DNA from: [Mycobacterium] zoologicum
GTDB lineage: Bacteria > Actinomycetota > Actinomycetes > Mycobacteriales > Mycobacteriaceae
NCBI RefSeq assembly: GCF_020172665.1
Contig: NZ_CP083985.1
Location: 1,024,094-1,088,093, forward strand
Direction of reading: 5' to 3'
Length of the DNA stretch: 64,000 bases
Below are positions 10,217 to 18,964 of this stretch, in pieces. A model generated the notes under the pieces. It made no database searches, was not told the origin of the DNA, and saw nothing but the letters and a program-made list of their open reading frames with translations. The translations under genes were made by a program, and so were the position numbers. The stretch's first letter is position 1; every line of letters starts with the position of its first letter.

Positions 10217-11790
10217 CCGACGGCAAGCGACCGATTCGGCGGGCGCTGATCAGCGTCTACGACAAGACCGGCCTGGTCGACCTCGCCACCGGACTACATG
10301 CCGCCGGCGTGGATATCGTCTCCACCGGGTCCACCGCGAAGACGATTGCGGCCAAGGGTATTCCGGTCACGCCGGTGGAACAGCTGACGGGTTTTCCCGA
10401 GGTGCTCGACGGCCGGGTCAAGACGCTGCACCCGCGTGTGCACGCCGGGCTGCTGGCCGACCTGCGCAAGCCCGAGCATGCCGCGGCGCTGGGCGAACTC
10501 GACATCGCGCCGTTCGAGCTGGTGGTGGTCAACCTCTACCCGTTCAGTGAAACCGTGGATTCCGGTGCCGGGATGGATGAGTGCGTCGAGCAGATCGACA
10601 TCGGTGGGCCCTCGATGATCCGGGCGGCCGCCAAGAATCACCCCAGCGTGGCCGTGGTGGTCGACCCGCTCGGGTACGACGGTGTGCTGGCCGCGGTCAA
10701 TGCTGGCGGGTTCACCCTCGCCGAGCGGAAACGCCTGGCGTCACTGGCATTTCGCCACACCGCCGAGTACGACGTGGCGGTCGCCGGGTGGATGTCGTCG
10801 ACGCTGGCGCCCTCCGAACCGGCGGGAGAGCCGCGTCAAGCACTGCCGGAATGGTACGGGCGCACCTACCGCCGCGCTGCGCAGCTGCGCTACGGCGAGA
10901 ATCCGCACCAGCAGGCCGCGCTCTACTGTGACGCCGGCGCGTGGCCGGGCTTGGCTCAGGCCGAGCAGCTGCACGGAAAAGAGATGTCCTACAACAACTT
11001 CACCGATGCGGACGCCGCATGGCGGGCGGCGTTCGATCACGAAGAGACCTGCGTGGCCATCATCAAGCACGCGAACCCGTGCGGCATCGCGGTCTCGGCG
11101 ACCTCGGTGGCCGATGCCCACCGCAAGGCGCACGAGTGCGACCCCCTGAGCGCGTTCGGCGGCGTCATCGCGGCCAACACCGAGGTCAGCGTGGAGATGG
11201 CGGAGTACGTCAGCACCATCTTCACCGAGGTGATCGTCGCGCCGGCCTACGAGGCCGGGGCCGTGGAGATCTTGGCGCGCAAGAAGAACATCCGGGTGCT
11301 GCTGGCCTCCGAACCGCTGCGCGGCGGCACCGAATGGCGCCAGATCAGCGGTGGGCTGTTGATGCAGAGCCGCGACGGCCTCGACGCTTCCGGTGACAAC
11401 CCGGTGAACTGGACGCTGGCCACCGGCGAACCGGCCGATGCGGCCACCCTGGCCGACCTGGTCTTCGCCTGGCGGGCCTGCCGCGCGGTCAAATCGAACG
11501 CGATCGTGGTTGCGGGCGACGGCGCCACCATCGGCGTGGGCATGGGCCAGGTCAACCGGGTCGACGCGGCCCGACTGGCGGTGGAGCGCGGGGGCGAGCG
11601 GGTGGCCGGTGCGGTGGCTGCATCGGATGCGTTCTTCCCGTTCCCCGACGGCCTGCAGACGCTGACCGCGGCCGGGGTGAAGGCGATCGTGCACCCGGGT
11701 GGTTCGGTGCGCGACGACGAGGTGACCGCGGCCGCTGCCGAGGCGGGGATCACTCTCTACCTGACCGGGGCCCGGCACTTCGCTCACTGA
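10213..11790 (+). CDS. purH: Bifunctional AICAR formyltransferase / IMP cyclohydrolase
   Basis: 525 residues, full length. The N-terminal MGS-like IMP cyclohydrolase domain ([40 protein letters not shown]) is followed by the AICAR transformylase domain. That domain contains [13 protein letters not shown] and the catalytic IIKHANPCG motif, and it ends with [12 protein letters not shown]. It completes IMP synthesis. It overlaps purN by 4 nt. Confidence 0.97.
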   Translation: MTDGKRPIRRALISVYDKTGLVDLATGLHAAGVDIVSTGSTAKTIAAKGIPVTPVEQLTGFPEVLDGRVKTLHPRVHAGLLADLRKPEHAAALGELDIAPFELVVVNLYPFSETVDSGAGMDECVEQIDIGGPSMIRAAAKNHPSVAVVVDPLGYDGVLAAVNAGGFTLAERKRLASLAFRHTAEYDVAVAGWMSSTLAPSEPAGEPRQALPEWYGRTYRRAAQLRYGENPHQQAALYCDAGAWPGLAQAEQLHGKEMSYNNFTDADAAWRAAFDHEETCVAIIKHANPCGIAVSATSVADAHRKAHECDPLSAFGGVIAANTEVSVEMAEYVSTIFTEVIVAPAYEAGAVEILARKKNIRVLLASEPLRGGTEWRQISGGLLMQSRDGLDASGDNPVNWTLATGEPADAATLADLVFAWRACRAVKSNAIVVAGDGATIGVGMGQVNRVDAARLAVERGGERVAGAVAASDAFFPFPDGLQTLTAAGVKAIVHPGGSVRDDEVTAAAAEAGITLYLTGARHFAH

Positions 11791-11795
11791 CTCAG

Positions 11796-11971
11796 CTAGG
11801 GGTCTTCGCCGTCCTCGTCGCCGGTTTCGCTGTCTCGCAGCAGTTTTTCGGGGTGGTGGTAGGTGTTGGTGCGCGCTTGGCCTCGGTCTTGGTTGGCGGG
11901 TGGGAGTGTTTCGGTGGTGCCGTCGCGTCGAAGGCTTCGACGATCTCATCGCGACCATTGATCGAAAGCAT
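11796..11971 (-). pseudogene. Internally deleted remnant of a DUF222/13E12-family gene
   Basis: The start codon at 11971 begins [17 protein letters not shown], matching the N-terminus of 13E12 repeat (DUF222-HNH) proteins. About 50 nt later, one frame over, the sequence reads [20 protein letters not shown]...GEDP followed by a TAG at 11798-11796. This is the stereotyped C-terminus of the same family. The ~400-residue middle (DUF222 and HNH domains) is therefore gone and the junction is out of frame. The SOS-type operator spanning the start is still recognisable. It is a clean scar of a formerly mobile or repetitive gene between purH and the amidohydrolase gene. Confidence 0.8.
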
Positions 11972-11977
11972 GTTCGA
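11962..11977 (-). promoter_or_regulatory. LexA/SOS box overlapping the DUF222 remnant start
   Basis: TCGAAAGCATGTTCGA on the plus strand (TCGAACATGCTTTCGA on the minus) matches the mycobacterial LexA site TCGAAC-N4-GTTCGA with one mismatch. The ATG lies inside the N4 spacer. That is the arrangement I know from intact 13E12 genes in M. tuberculosis, several of which are LexA-regulated. The site probably no longer controls a functional product. Confidence 0.7.
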
Positions 11978-12071
11978 ATGATACGACGCCCCACCGACAC
12001 GCGCCCACGCCAAAACCACAGTGACACAAGTGAATAGAGGGACGGCCGAGAGCTGCGGAACAATTCCACCC

Positions 12072-12100
12072 TTGACAAAAAGATTGCAGGCACTCACTAT
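12072..12100 (+). promoter_or_regulatory. Candidate sigma-A-like promoter for the amidohydrolase gene
   Basis: TTGACA at 12072-12077 is a consensus -35. With a 17-bp spacer the -10 would be CACTAT (12095-12100), 29 bp before the GTG start at 12130, so any 5' UTR would be short. The -10 is weak, which lowers confidence. Confidence 0.4.
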
Positions 12101-12129
12101 CTAACTCGACCCCGAAGTGAGGAGCGCTG

Positions 12130-13905
12130 GTGGCCTACGACCTGATCATCCGCAACGGCCTGTGGTTCGACGGCCGGGGCAGCACCCCCCAGATCCGCAC
12201 TTTGGGCATCCGCGACGGCGTGGTCGCCGACATCGTCTCGGGGGAACTCGATGACCCCGACTGCCCGGACGTCATCGATGCGGCCGGCAAGTGGGTGGTG
12301 CCCGGCTTCCTCGATGTGCACACCCATTACGACGCCGAGGTGCTTCTGGACCCGGGTCTGCCCGAATCGGTGCGCCACGGCGTCACCACCGTGCTGCTGG
12401 GCAACTGCTCGCTGTCCACGGTGTACGCCGACTCCGAGGACGCCGCTGACCTGTTCAGCCGGGTGGAGGCGGTGCCGCGCAAATTCGTGCTGGATGCGCT
12501 GCGCGCCAAGAAGGCCTGGACCACCCCGGCCGAGTACGTCCGCGCCCTCGACGACATGCCGCTGGGGCCCAATATCGGCTCCATGCTTGGTCATTCGGAC
12601 CTGCGCACCGCGGTGCTGGGCCTGGACCGCGCCACCACCGACGGTGTCGTCCCCAGCGACGCCGAGCTGGAGAAGATGGCCGCACTGCTCGAAGATGGGC
12701 TCGACGCCGGACTGCTCGGCATGTCGGGAATGGACGCGGCCATCGACAAACTCGACGGTGAGCGCTTCCGCTCGCGGGCACTGCCCTCGACGTTCGCCAC
12801 CTGGCGGGAACGACGCCGGCTGATCAAGGTGCTGCGCAAGCGCGGCCGGATGCTGCAGAGCGCCCCGAATGTCGCAAAACCATTGACAGTCTTGAATTTC
12901 TTCCTCACCAGCAGCGGAATGTTCGGCCGCCGGCGCGGGGTGAAGATGAGCCTGCTGGTCTCCGCCGACGCCAAGTCCTCACCGGGCGCGGTGCGCGTTC
13001 TCGGCCCCGGCACCCGGCTGCTCAACGCACTGCTCGGTTCCTCGGTGCGCTTTCAGCACCTGCCGGTGCCGTTCGAGTTGTATTCCGACGGAATCGATCT
13101 GCCGGTGTTCGAGGAGTTCGGCGCCGGCACCGCCGCACTGCACCTGCGGGATCAACTGGAGCGCAACGCACTGCTGGCCGACGTCGACTACCGGCGCCGA
13201 TTCCGCAAGTCGTTCGACCGCAAGAAGCTGGGGCCGACGTTGTGGCACCGCGACTTCCACGACGCGGTGATCGTCGAGTGCCCGGATGCGAGCCTGATCG
13301 GCAAGAGCTTCGGGCAGATCGCCGACGAGCGGGGACTGCATCCGCTGGACGCGTTCCTGGATGTGTTGGTGGCCAACGGCGAACGCAACGTGCGCTGGAC
13401 CACGATCGTCGCCAACCACCGGCCCCGCCAGCTCGACAGGCTGGCCAACGAGCCGACCATCCACTTCGGGTTCTCCGACGCCGGAGCACATCTGCGTAAC
13501 ATGGCGTTCTACAACTACGCGCTGCGCCTGCTCAAGCGAGTACGTGATGCCGAGCTGGCGGGCAGGCCGTTCATGAGCGTCGAGCGGGCGGTGTACCGGC
13601 TGACGGCCGAGGTCGCCGATTGGTTCGGCTTGGATGCGGGCACGCTGCGCCAAGGCGATCGCGCCGACCTCGTGGTGATCGACCCGGCCGGACTGAACCA
13701 GGAAGTGGATGCCTACCACGAGGAAAAGGTGGAGTTCTACGGTGGATTGAGCCGAATGGTCAACCGCAACGACGACGCCGTGGTGGCGACCGTGGTGGGC
13801 GGCACCGTGGTGTACGGCAACGGGCAGTTCCGCGACGGCTACGGCACGACGATGAAGTCCGGCCGGTTCCTGCGTGCCGGATCACGTGAGCTGGCAACGG
13901 TATAG
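12130..13905 (+). CDS. N-acyl-D-amino-acid deacylase-like amidohydrolase
   Basis: 591 residues. It is a metal-dependent amidohydrolase (TIM barrel flanked by a beta-sandwich). VPGFLDVHTHYDAEV near residue 60 holds the HxH metal ligands. A conserved Cys follows in LLGNCSLS, and FSDAGAHLRNM near residue 450 supplies the late Asp. The C-terminal GDRADLVVIDP strand is typical. The N-terminal AYDLIIRNGLWFDGRG is the usual sandwich start. Members hydrolyse N-acyl-D-amino acids or related amides; the true substrate is unknown. GAGG precedes GTG 12130. The TetR gene starts 13 bp downstream on the same strand and is a likely co-transcribed regulator. The gene is absent at this site in M. tuberculosis as I recall it. 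Confidence 0.85.
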   Translation: MAYDLIIRNGLWFDGRGSTPQIRTLGIRDGVVADIVSGELDDPDCPDVIDAAGKWVVPGFLDVHTHYDAEVLLDPGLPESVRHGVTTVLLGNCSLSTVYADSEDAADLFSRVEAVPRKFVLDALRAKKAWTTPAEYVRALDDMPLGPNIGSMLGHSDLRTAVLGLDRATTDGVVPSDAELEKMAALLEDGLDAGLLGMSGMDAAIDKLDGERFRSRALPSTFATWRERRRLIKVLRKRGRMLQSAPNVAKPLTVLNFFLTSSGMFGRRRGVKMSLLVSADAKSSPGAVRVLGPGTRLLNALLGSSVRFQHLPVPFELYSDGIDLPVFEEFGAGTAALHLRDQLERNALLADVDYRRRFRKSFDRKKLGPTLWHRDFHDAVIVECPDASLIGKSFGQIADERGLHPLDAFLDVLVANGERNVRWTTIVANHRPRQLDRLANEPTIHFGFSDAGAHLRNMAFYNYALRLLKRVRDAELAGRPFMSVERAVYRLTAEVADWFGLDAGTLRQGDRADLVVIDPAGLNQEVDAYHEEKVEFYGGLSRMVNRNDDAVVATVVGGTVVYGNGQFRDGYGTTMKSGRFLRAGSRELATV

Positions 13906-13918
13906 GCGGGCGTAGCCA

Positions 13919-14506
13919 ATGGCCCGAACCCAGCGAGAACGCCGGGAGGCGACCGTCGCGGGACTGCTGGGCGCCAGCATCGCCACCATCGCCGAGATCG
14001 GATATGCCCGCGCGTCGGCGAAGACGATCGCCCGCCGCGCAGGCGTCTCTGACGGAGCGCTGTTCCGCCACTTCGACACCATGTGTGACTTCATGGCGGC
14101 CACTGCACAAGAGGTGCTGCGCCGCCAGGTGGAGCTGATCAGTAAGCAGGTGGCGGAGATCCCGGCCAACGGCTCGGCACTGGAGGCGGTATTGACCGTG
14201 CTGCGTGATCTGACGGCGAACTCCAACAGCGCGGTGATCTACGAGCTGCTGATCGCCGCACGCACGGACGAGAACCTGCGGACCGCGCTGGCCGAGGTGT
14301 TGGACGAATACGGTGCGAAGATCTACGACACCGCCCGGGGATTTCCCGGCGCCGACGCATTTCCCGAGGAGCTGTTCCCCAGCGTGGTTGCGCTGGTCAC
14401 CAACACCTTTGACGGCGCCTCGATCGTGCGGGCCGTGCTGCCTCAGCCCGAGATCGAGGCCAATCGTATTCCGTTGCTGCTGAAGTTATTAGCCGGACAG
14501 ACCTAG
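13919..14506 (+). CDS. TetR-family transcriptional regulator
   Basis: 195 residues. The N-terminal HTH spans about residues 10-55 (RRREATVAGLLGASIATIAEIGYARASAKTIAR..GVSDGALFRHF), with the canonical TetR recognition helix. The C-terminal ligand-binding region is not assignable. It follows the amidohydrolase by 13 bp and overlaps the convergent lipase gene by 18 bp. It probably controls one or both neighbours, but no clear palindrome was found near its start. Confidence 0.88.
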   Translation: MARTQRERREATVAGLLGASIATIAEIGYARASAKTIARRAGVSDGALFRHFDTMCDFMAATAQEVLRRQVELISKQVAEIPANGSALEAVLTVLRDLTANSNSAVIYELLIAARTDENLRTALAEVLDEYGAKIYDTARGFPGADAFPEELFPSVVALVTNTFDGASIVRAVLPQPEIEANRIPLLLKLLAGQT

Positions 14507-15511
14507 ATCCTTCGGCGTCGCGGCCGCCGTCACGTGACCCATGAAGGCGACGATCTCGTCGACGGCGCGTCGCGCATCCGGGTTGAAGTCGAAGGTGAGC
14601 TGGAACATGTGCAGCGCGCGATCCCACACCTGCACCCAGTTCGGCACGCCGGCGGCGGTGAGCTCGTCGGCCAGCAAGAAGGTGTCGTTGCGCAGCATCT
14701 CGTTGTTGCCGACCTGCAAAAGAAACGGCCCCAGTCCGCGAAGCTGCGCCTCCGGGGGCATCACCGGCAGCTCGCGGGTTCCGTTCACGGTGGCGTAGAC
14801 GCGATACAGGAACGTGAACGCCATGAACGGGAAGAACGGATCGCGGTGGGCGGCGGCGGCCTGCCGCTTGATCTGCATGTCCGACGACGTCAGCGGCGAC
14901 ATCAGCACCTGACCGGCCGGCACGGGCAACCCGGCGTCGCGCGCGACGAGCGCGGTGTTGGCCGCCATCAAGCCACCGGCCGAATCACCGGCCAGCACAA
15001 TATGATCCGCGGAGTACCCGGCGTCCAGCGCGTATCGGTAGGCATTCAGCCCGTCGGCAATCGCCTCGTCGATGCCGGCCTGCGGAGCCAACCGGTACCC
15101 GACATTGAGCACCCGGGCACCCGCGGCCTCGGACAGCTTGCTGACGAACCGGCGATGCGAGTTGAGGCCCAGTGTCACCAGCGCCGAGCCGTGGAAGTAG
15201 ACGATCACCCGGTCCGAATCGCGGGACGCGGGGGCCACAACCCACTCCGCCGGGCAGTCCGGTAGTTGTATCCGTGTCACCTCGGTGCCTGGCAGCGGCC
15301 GGATGAACCGCATCGGCTTGTCGATGAGATCCAGGCGAGCCCGTTGCATACCGGCGGGCCAGAAGCGGTTGATGACCGTCCCGAGAACCGTCAGCACGGC
15401 GATCGAGGACCGCAGGAAGATCAGCGCCGCCAAGCCCAGCAGTCGGGCCTGCCAACTGGCCGGGCCGAAGTAGGTCTGAGGCGGACGATCACGCCATTCC
15501 GGTGAGTTCAC
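14489..15511 (-). CDS. Alpha/beta hydrolase, hormone-sensitive lipase type
   Basis: 340 residues from GTG 15511. An N-terminal hydrophobic helix at about residues 25-45 (LGLAALIFLRSSIAVLTVLG) could anchor it to the membrane. The oxyanion motif appears as YFHGSAL, the nucleophile elbow as GDSAGG, and the C-terminal Asp/His as part of VWDRALHMFQL. This matches mycobacterial Lip-family esterases/lipases. A longer frame extends upstream to 15937, but it would run antisense through the AAA gene, so GTG 15511 is preferred. It is convergent with the TetR gene. The specific lipid substrate is unknown. Confidence 0.87.
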   Translation of the reverse strand: MNSPEWRDRPPQTYFGPASWQARLLGLAALIFLRSSIAVLTVLGTVINRFWPAGMQRARLDLIDKPMRFIRPLPGTEVTRIQLPDCPAEWVVAPASRDSDRVIVYFHGSALVTLGLNSHRRFVSKLSEAAGARVLNVGYRLAPQAGIDEAIADGLNAYRYALDAGYSADHIVLAGDSAGGLMAANTALVARDAGLPVPAGQVLMSPLTSSDMQIKRQAAAAHRDPFFPFMAFTFLYRVYATVNGTRELPVMPPEAQLRGLGPFLLQVGNNEMLRNDTFLLADELTAAGVPNWVQVWDRALHMFQLTFDFNPDARRAVDEIVAFMGHVTAAATPKDLGLSG

Positions 15512-15590
15512 GGTACCCAGGGTATCGGGTATCTGCCGGCCGGATAAAGCAGGACGCCGTGACGGACCATCGCACCCGTCGTAGCGTGGA

Positions 15591-16991
15591 GTGGTGACCG
15601 CGCCGAAAATCCCGCACGATCTGCCCTCAACCCTCGGTGAGCTGCGTGCCACCGGCCACCGTGAACGGGGGGTCAAGCAAGAGATCGCCGAGAACCTGCT
15701 GGCCCGCCTCGCCGAGGGTGACGACGGCGCAGCGATCTGGCCGGGCATCTTCGGATTCGACGACACCGTGCTCCCGCAGCTGGAACGCGCGCTGATCGCG
15801 GGCCACGACATCGTGCTGCTGGGCGAACGCGGCCAGGGCAAGACCCGGCTGCTGCGCGCGCTCACCGGGCTGCTCGATGAGTGGACGCCGGTGATCGCCG
15901 GCGCCGAACTCGGTGAGCACCCGTACTCGCCGATCACGCCGGAATCGATTCGCCGCGCCGCCGAACTCGGCGACGCCCTGCCGGTGACCTGGCGGCACCG
16001 CAGCGAGCGCTACACCGAGAAGCTCGCCACCCCCGATACGTCGGTGGCCGACCTGGTCGGCGACATCGACCCGATCAAGGTCGCCGAGGGACGCAGCCTC
16101 GGTGACCCCGAGACCATCGCCTACGGCCTGATCCCGCGGGCGCACCGCGGCATCGTCGCCGTCAACGAGCTGCCCGACCTTGCCGAGCGCATCCAGGTCG
16201 CGATGCTCAATGTGATGGAGGAACGCGACATCCAGGTGCGCGGCTACACGCTGCGACTGCCGCTGGACGTCGTGGTGGTGGCCAGCGCCAACCCGGAGGA
16301 CTACACCAACCGGGGCCGGATCATCACACCGCTCAAGGACCGGTTCGGCGCCGAGATCCGCACGCACTATCCGCTGGAGCTCGACGCCGAGGTCGGGGTG
16401 ATCGCCCAGGAGGCGCACCTGAGCGCGAGCGTGCCGGACTATCTGCTGGCGGCGCTGGCCCGGTTCGCGCGTTACCTGCGCGAGTCGCGGTCGATCGATC
16501 AGCGGTCGGGGGTGTCGGCGCGGTTCGCGATCGCCGCGGCGGAGACGGTAGCGGCCTCGGCGCGGCACCGCGGTGCGTTGCTGGGCGAGACCGATCCGGT
16601 GGCCCGGGTGGTCGACCTCGGCACGATCATCGACGTGCTGCGCGGCAAGCTGGAGTTCGAGTCCGGTGAGGAGGGGCGTGAGCAGGCGGTGCTGGAACAC
16701 CTGCTGCGCCGGGCCGTTGCCGACACCGCTTCGCGGGCACTGGGCGGCATAGACGTCGGGCCGCTGGTGGCCGCGGTGGAGGACGCGGCCGTGACGACCG
16801 GCGATCGGGTGGCGGCCAAGGCTGTGCTGGCGGCGCTGCCGGATCTGCCGGTCATTGACGCAGTCGCCCAGCGCCTCGGTGCGCAGTCCGAGGGAGAGCG
16901 CGCCGCAGCACTCGAATTGGCCTTGGAAGCACTGTATTTGGCCAAGCGTATCGACAAGACGTCCGACGAGGGCGAAACCGTCTATGGCTAG
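15591..16991 (+). CDS. MoxR/Mg-chelatase-like AAA+ ATPase (Rv0958-like)
   Basis: 466 residues. The P-loop is GERGQGKTRLLRAL near residue 80, and the Walker B-like segment is GIVAVNELPDL. Sensor-type residues follow in VASANPEDYTNRGRIITPLKDRFGAEI. The C-terminal lid is helical. The family pairs with VWA-domain proteins as chaperone-type assembly ATPases. Here the VWA gene overlaps by 8 nt. Consecutive GTG codons at 15591 and 15594 are equally possible starts. Targets of this pair are unknown. Antibiotic or pigment chelatase roles are not implied. Confidence 0.92.
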   Translation: MVTAPKIPHDLPSTLGELRATGHRERGVKQEIAENLLARLAEGDDGAAIWPGIFGFDDTVLPQLERALIAGHDIVLLGERGQGKTRLLRALTGLLDEWTPVIAGAELGEHPYSPITPESIRRAAELGDALPVTWRHRSERYTEKLATPDTSVADLVGDIDPIKVAEGRSLGDPETIAYGLIPRAHRGIVAVNELPDLAERIQVAMLNVMEERDIQVRGYTLRLPLDVVVVASANPEDYTNRGRIITPLKDRFGAEIRTHYPLELDAEVGVIAQEAHLSASVPDYLLAALARFARYLRESRSIDQRSGVSARFAIAAAETVAASARHRGALLGETDPVARVVDLGTIIDVLRGKLEFESGEEGREQAVLEHLLRRAVADTASRALGGIDVGPLVAAVEDAAVTTGDRVAAKAVLAALPDLPVIDAVAQRLGAQSEGERAAALELALEALYLAKRIDKTSDEGETVYG

Positions 16992-18960
16992 AGCGCACGG
17001 CTCCCGGTATTCGGCCTACTCCGGTGGGCCGGATCCGTTGGCGCCGCCGGTTGATCTGGCCGAGGCGCTGGAGGAGATCGGGCGCGATGTCATGGAGGGG
17101 ACGTCGCCGCGCCGGGCTCTGCAGGAACTGATGCGGCGCGGAACCAAGAACATGCCGGGTGCCGACCGGCTGGCGGCAGAGGTGCAACGACGTCGTCGAG
17201 AATTGTTGCGCAACAACAATTTAGACGGAACGCTGGCGGACATCAAGAAGCTGCTCGACGACGCGGTGCTGGCCGAGCGCAAGGAACTGGCTCGTGCGTT
17301 GGACGACGACGCGCGCTTCGCCGAGATGCAGATCGAGGGACTGTCGCCGTCGCCGGCCAAGGCGGTGCAGGAGCTGGCGGAATACGATTGGCGCAGTCCC
17401 GAGGCCCGCGAGTCCTACGAGAAGATCAAGGATCTGCTCGGCCGGGAGATGCTCGACCAACGGTTCGCCGGCATGAAGCAGGCACTTGAAGGCGCCACCG
17501 ACGAAGACCGGCAACGGGTCGCCGACATGCTCGACGACCTCAACGAGCTGTTGGACAAGCACGCCCGGGGTGAAGACACCCCCGAGGATTTCCAGAACTT
17601 CATGGACTCCCACGGTGAGTTCTTCCCGGAGAACCCTGCCAACGTCGACGAGCTGCTGGACTCCCTGGCCAAGCGCGCGGCCGCCGCCCAGCGCTTCCGC
17701 AACAGCCTGACCAATGAGCAACGAGATGAACTGGATGCGTTGGCGCAGCAGGCATTCGGATCACCGGCCTTGCAGCAGGCGCTGGGACGCCTGGACGCGC
17801 ATCTGCAGGCGGCCCGGCCGGGGGAGGACTGGAACGGCTCATCGGAGTTCTCCGGCAACAACCCGCTGGGGATGGGCGAGGGCGCCCAGGCATTGAGCGA
17901 CATCGCCGAGCTCGAGCAGTTGGCCGAGCAGCTCTCACAGGCATATCCGGGCGCCAGCATGGACGACGTCGACCTCGATGCGCTGGCCCGCCAGTTGGGC
18001 GACGAGGCCGCGGTCGATGCACGCACTCTGGCCGAGCTGGAGCGTGCACTGCTCAATCAGGGTTTTCTGGACCGCAGTTCTGACGGGCAGTGGCGGCTGT
18101 CGCCCAAGGCGATGCGCCAGCTGGGGCAGACCGCGTTGCGTGATGTGGCACGCCAACTTTCGGGCCGGCGCGGTGAACGTGACCACCGCCGGGCCGGGGC
18201 TGCCGGGGAGCTGACCGGTGCGACCCGGCCGTGGCAGTTCGGCGACACCGAGCCGTGGAACGTCACCCGCACCCTGACCAATACCGTGCTGCGGCGGGCT
18301 GGCGATCAGTCGGGCCGGCACAGTTCCCGCCTGTCGATCAGCGTCGACGACGTCGAGGTGTCCGAGACCGAGACCCGCACCCAATCCGCCGTGGCACTGC
18401 TGGTCGACACATCCTTCTCGATGGTGATGGACAACCGCTGGCTGCCGATGAAACGCACCGCGCTGGCGCTGCATCACCTGGTGAGTACCCGCTTCCGCTC
18501 GGATGCGTTGCAGATCATCGCATTCGGGCGCTACGCGCGTACCGTGACCGCAGCCGAGCTCACCGGCCTGGAAGGCGTCTACGAGCAGGGCACCAACCTG
18601 CATCACGCCCTGGCGCTGGCAAGCCGGCACCTGCGCCGGCACCCCAACGCACAGCCGGTGGTACTGGTGGTCACCGACGGGGAGCCCACGGCGCACCTGG
18701 AGGATTACCGAGGCGATGGCGCATCGGTTTTCTTCGACTACCCACCGCACCCGCGGACCATCGCCCACACCGTCAAGGGCTTCGACGACGTAGCCCGGCT
18801 CGGCGCGCAGGTGACGATCTTCCGGCTTGGTGACGATCCGGGACTGGCCCGATTCATCGATCAGGTGGCGCGGAGGGTCCAGGGTCGGGTCGTGGTGCCC
18901 GAACTCGACGGGTTGGGTGCGGCGGTCGTCGGCGACTATCTGCGCTCGCGGCGGCGCTGA
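16984..18960 (+). CDS. VWA-domain protein, partner of the MoxR ATPase (Rv0959-like)
   Basis: 658 residues from ATG 16984, which overlaps the upstream gene by 8 nt. A longer frame from 16855 is rejected because it runs through the end of that gene. Residues ~30-430 are charged and helical. The C-terminal von Willebrand A domain (about 470-655) has the MIDAS motif DTSFS in LLVDTSFSMVMDNRW, plus VVTDGEPTAHLEDY. Such proteins bind the ATPase's client through a metal site. The gene ends 4 bp before the convergent PPE stop codon. Confidence 0.92.
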   Translation: MARAHGSRYSAYSGGPDPLAPPVDLAEALEEIGRDVMEGTSPRRALQELMRRGTKNMPGADRLAAEVQRRRRELLRNNNLDGTLADIKKLLDDAVLAERKELARALDDDARFAEMQIEGLSPSPAKAVQELAEYDWRSPEARESYEKIKDLLGREMLDQRFAGMKQALEGATDEDRQRVADMLDDLNELLDKHARGEDTPEDFQNFMDSHGEFFPENPANVDELLDSLAKRAAAAQRFRNSLTNEQRDELDALAQQAFGSPALQQALGRLDAHLQAARPGEDWNGSSEFSGNNPLGMGEGAQALSDIAELEQLAEQLSQAYPGASMDDVDLDALARQLGDEAAVDARTLAELERALLNQGFLDRSSDGQWRLSPKAMRQLGQTALRDVARQLSGRRGERDHRRAGAAGELTGATRPWQFGDTEPWNVTRTLTNTVLRRAGDQSGRHSSRLSISVDDVEVSETETRTQSAVALLVDTSFSMVMDNRWLPMKRTALALHHLVSTRFRSDALQIIAFGRYARTVTAAELTGLEGVYEQGTNLHHALALASRHLRRHPNAQPVVLVVTDGEPTAHLEDYRGDGASVFFDYPPHPRTIAHTVKGFDDVARLGAQVTIFRLGDDPGLARFIDQVARRVQGRVVVPELDGLGAAVVGDYLRSRRR

Positions 18961-18964
18961 TCTC

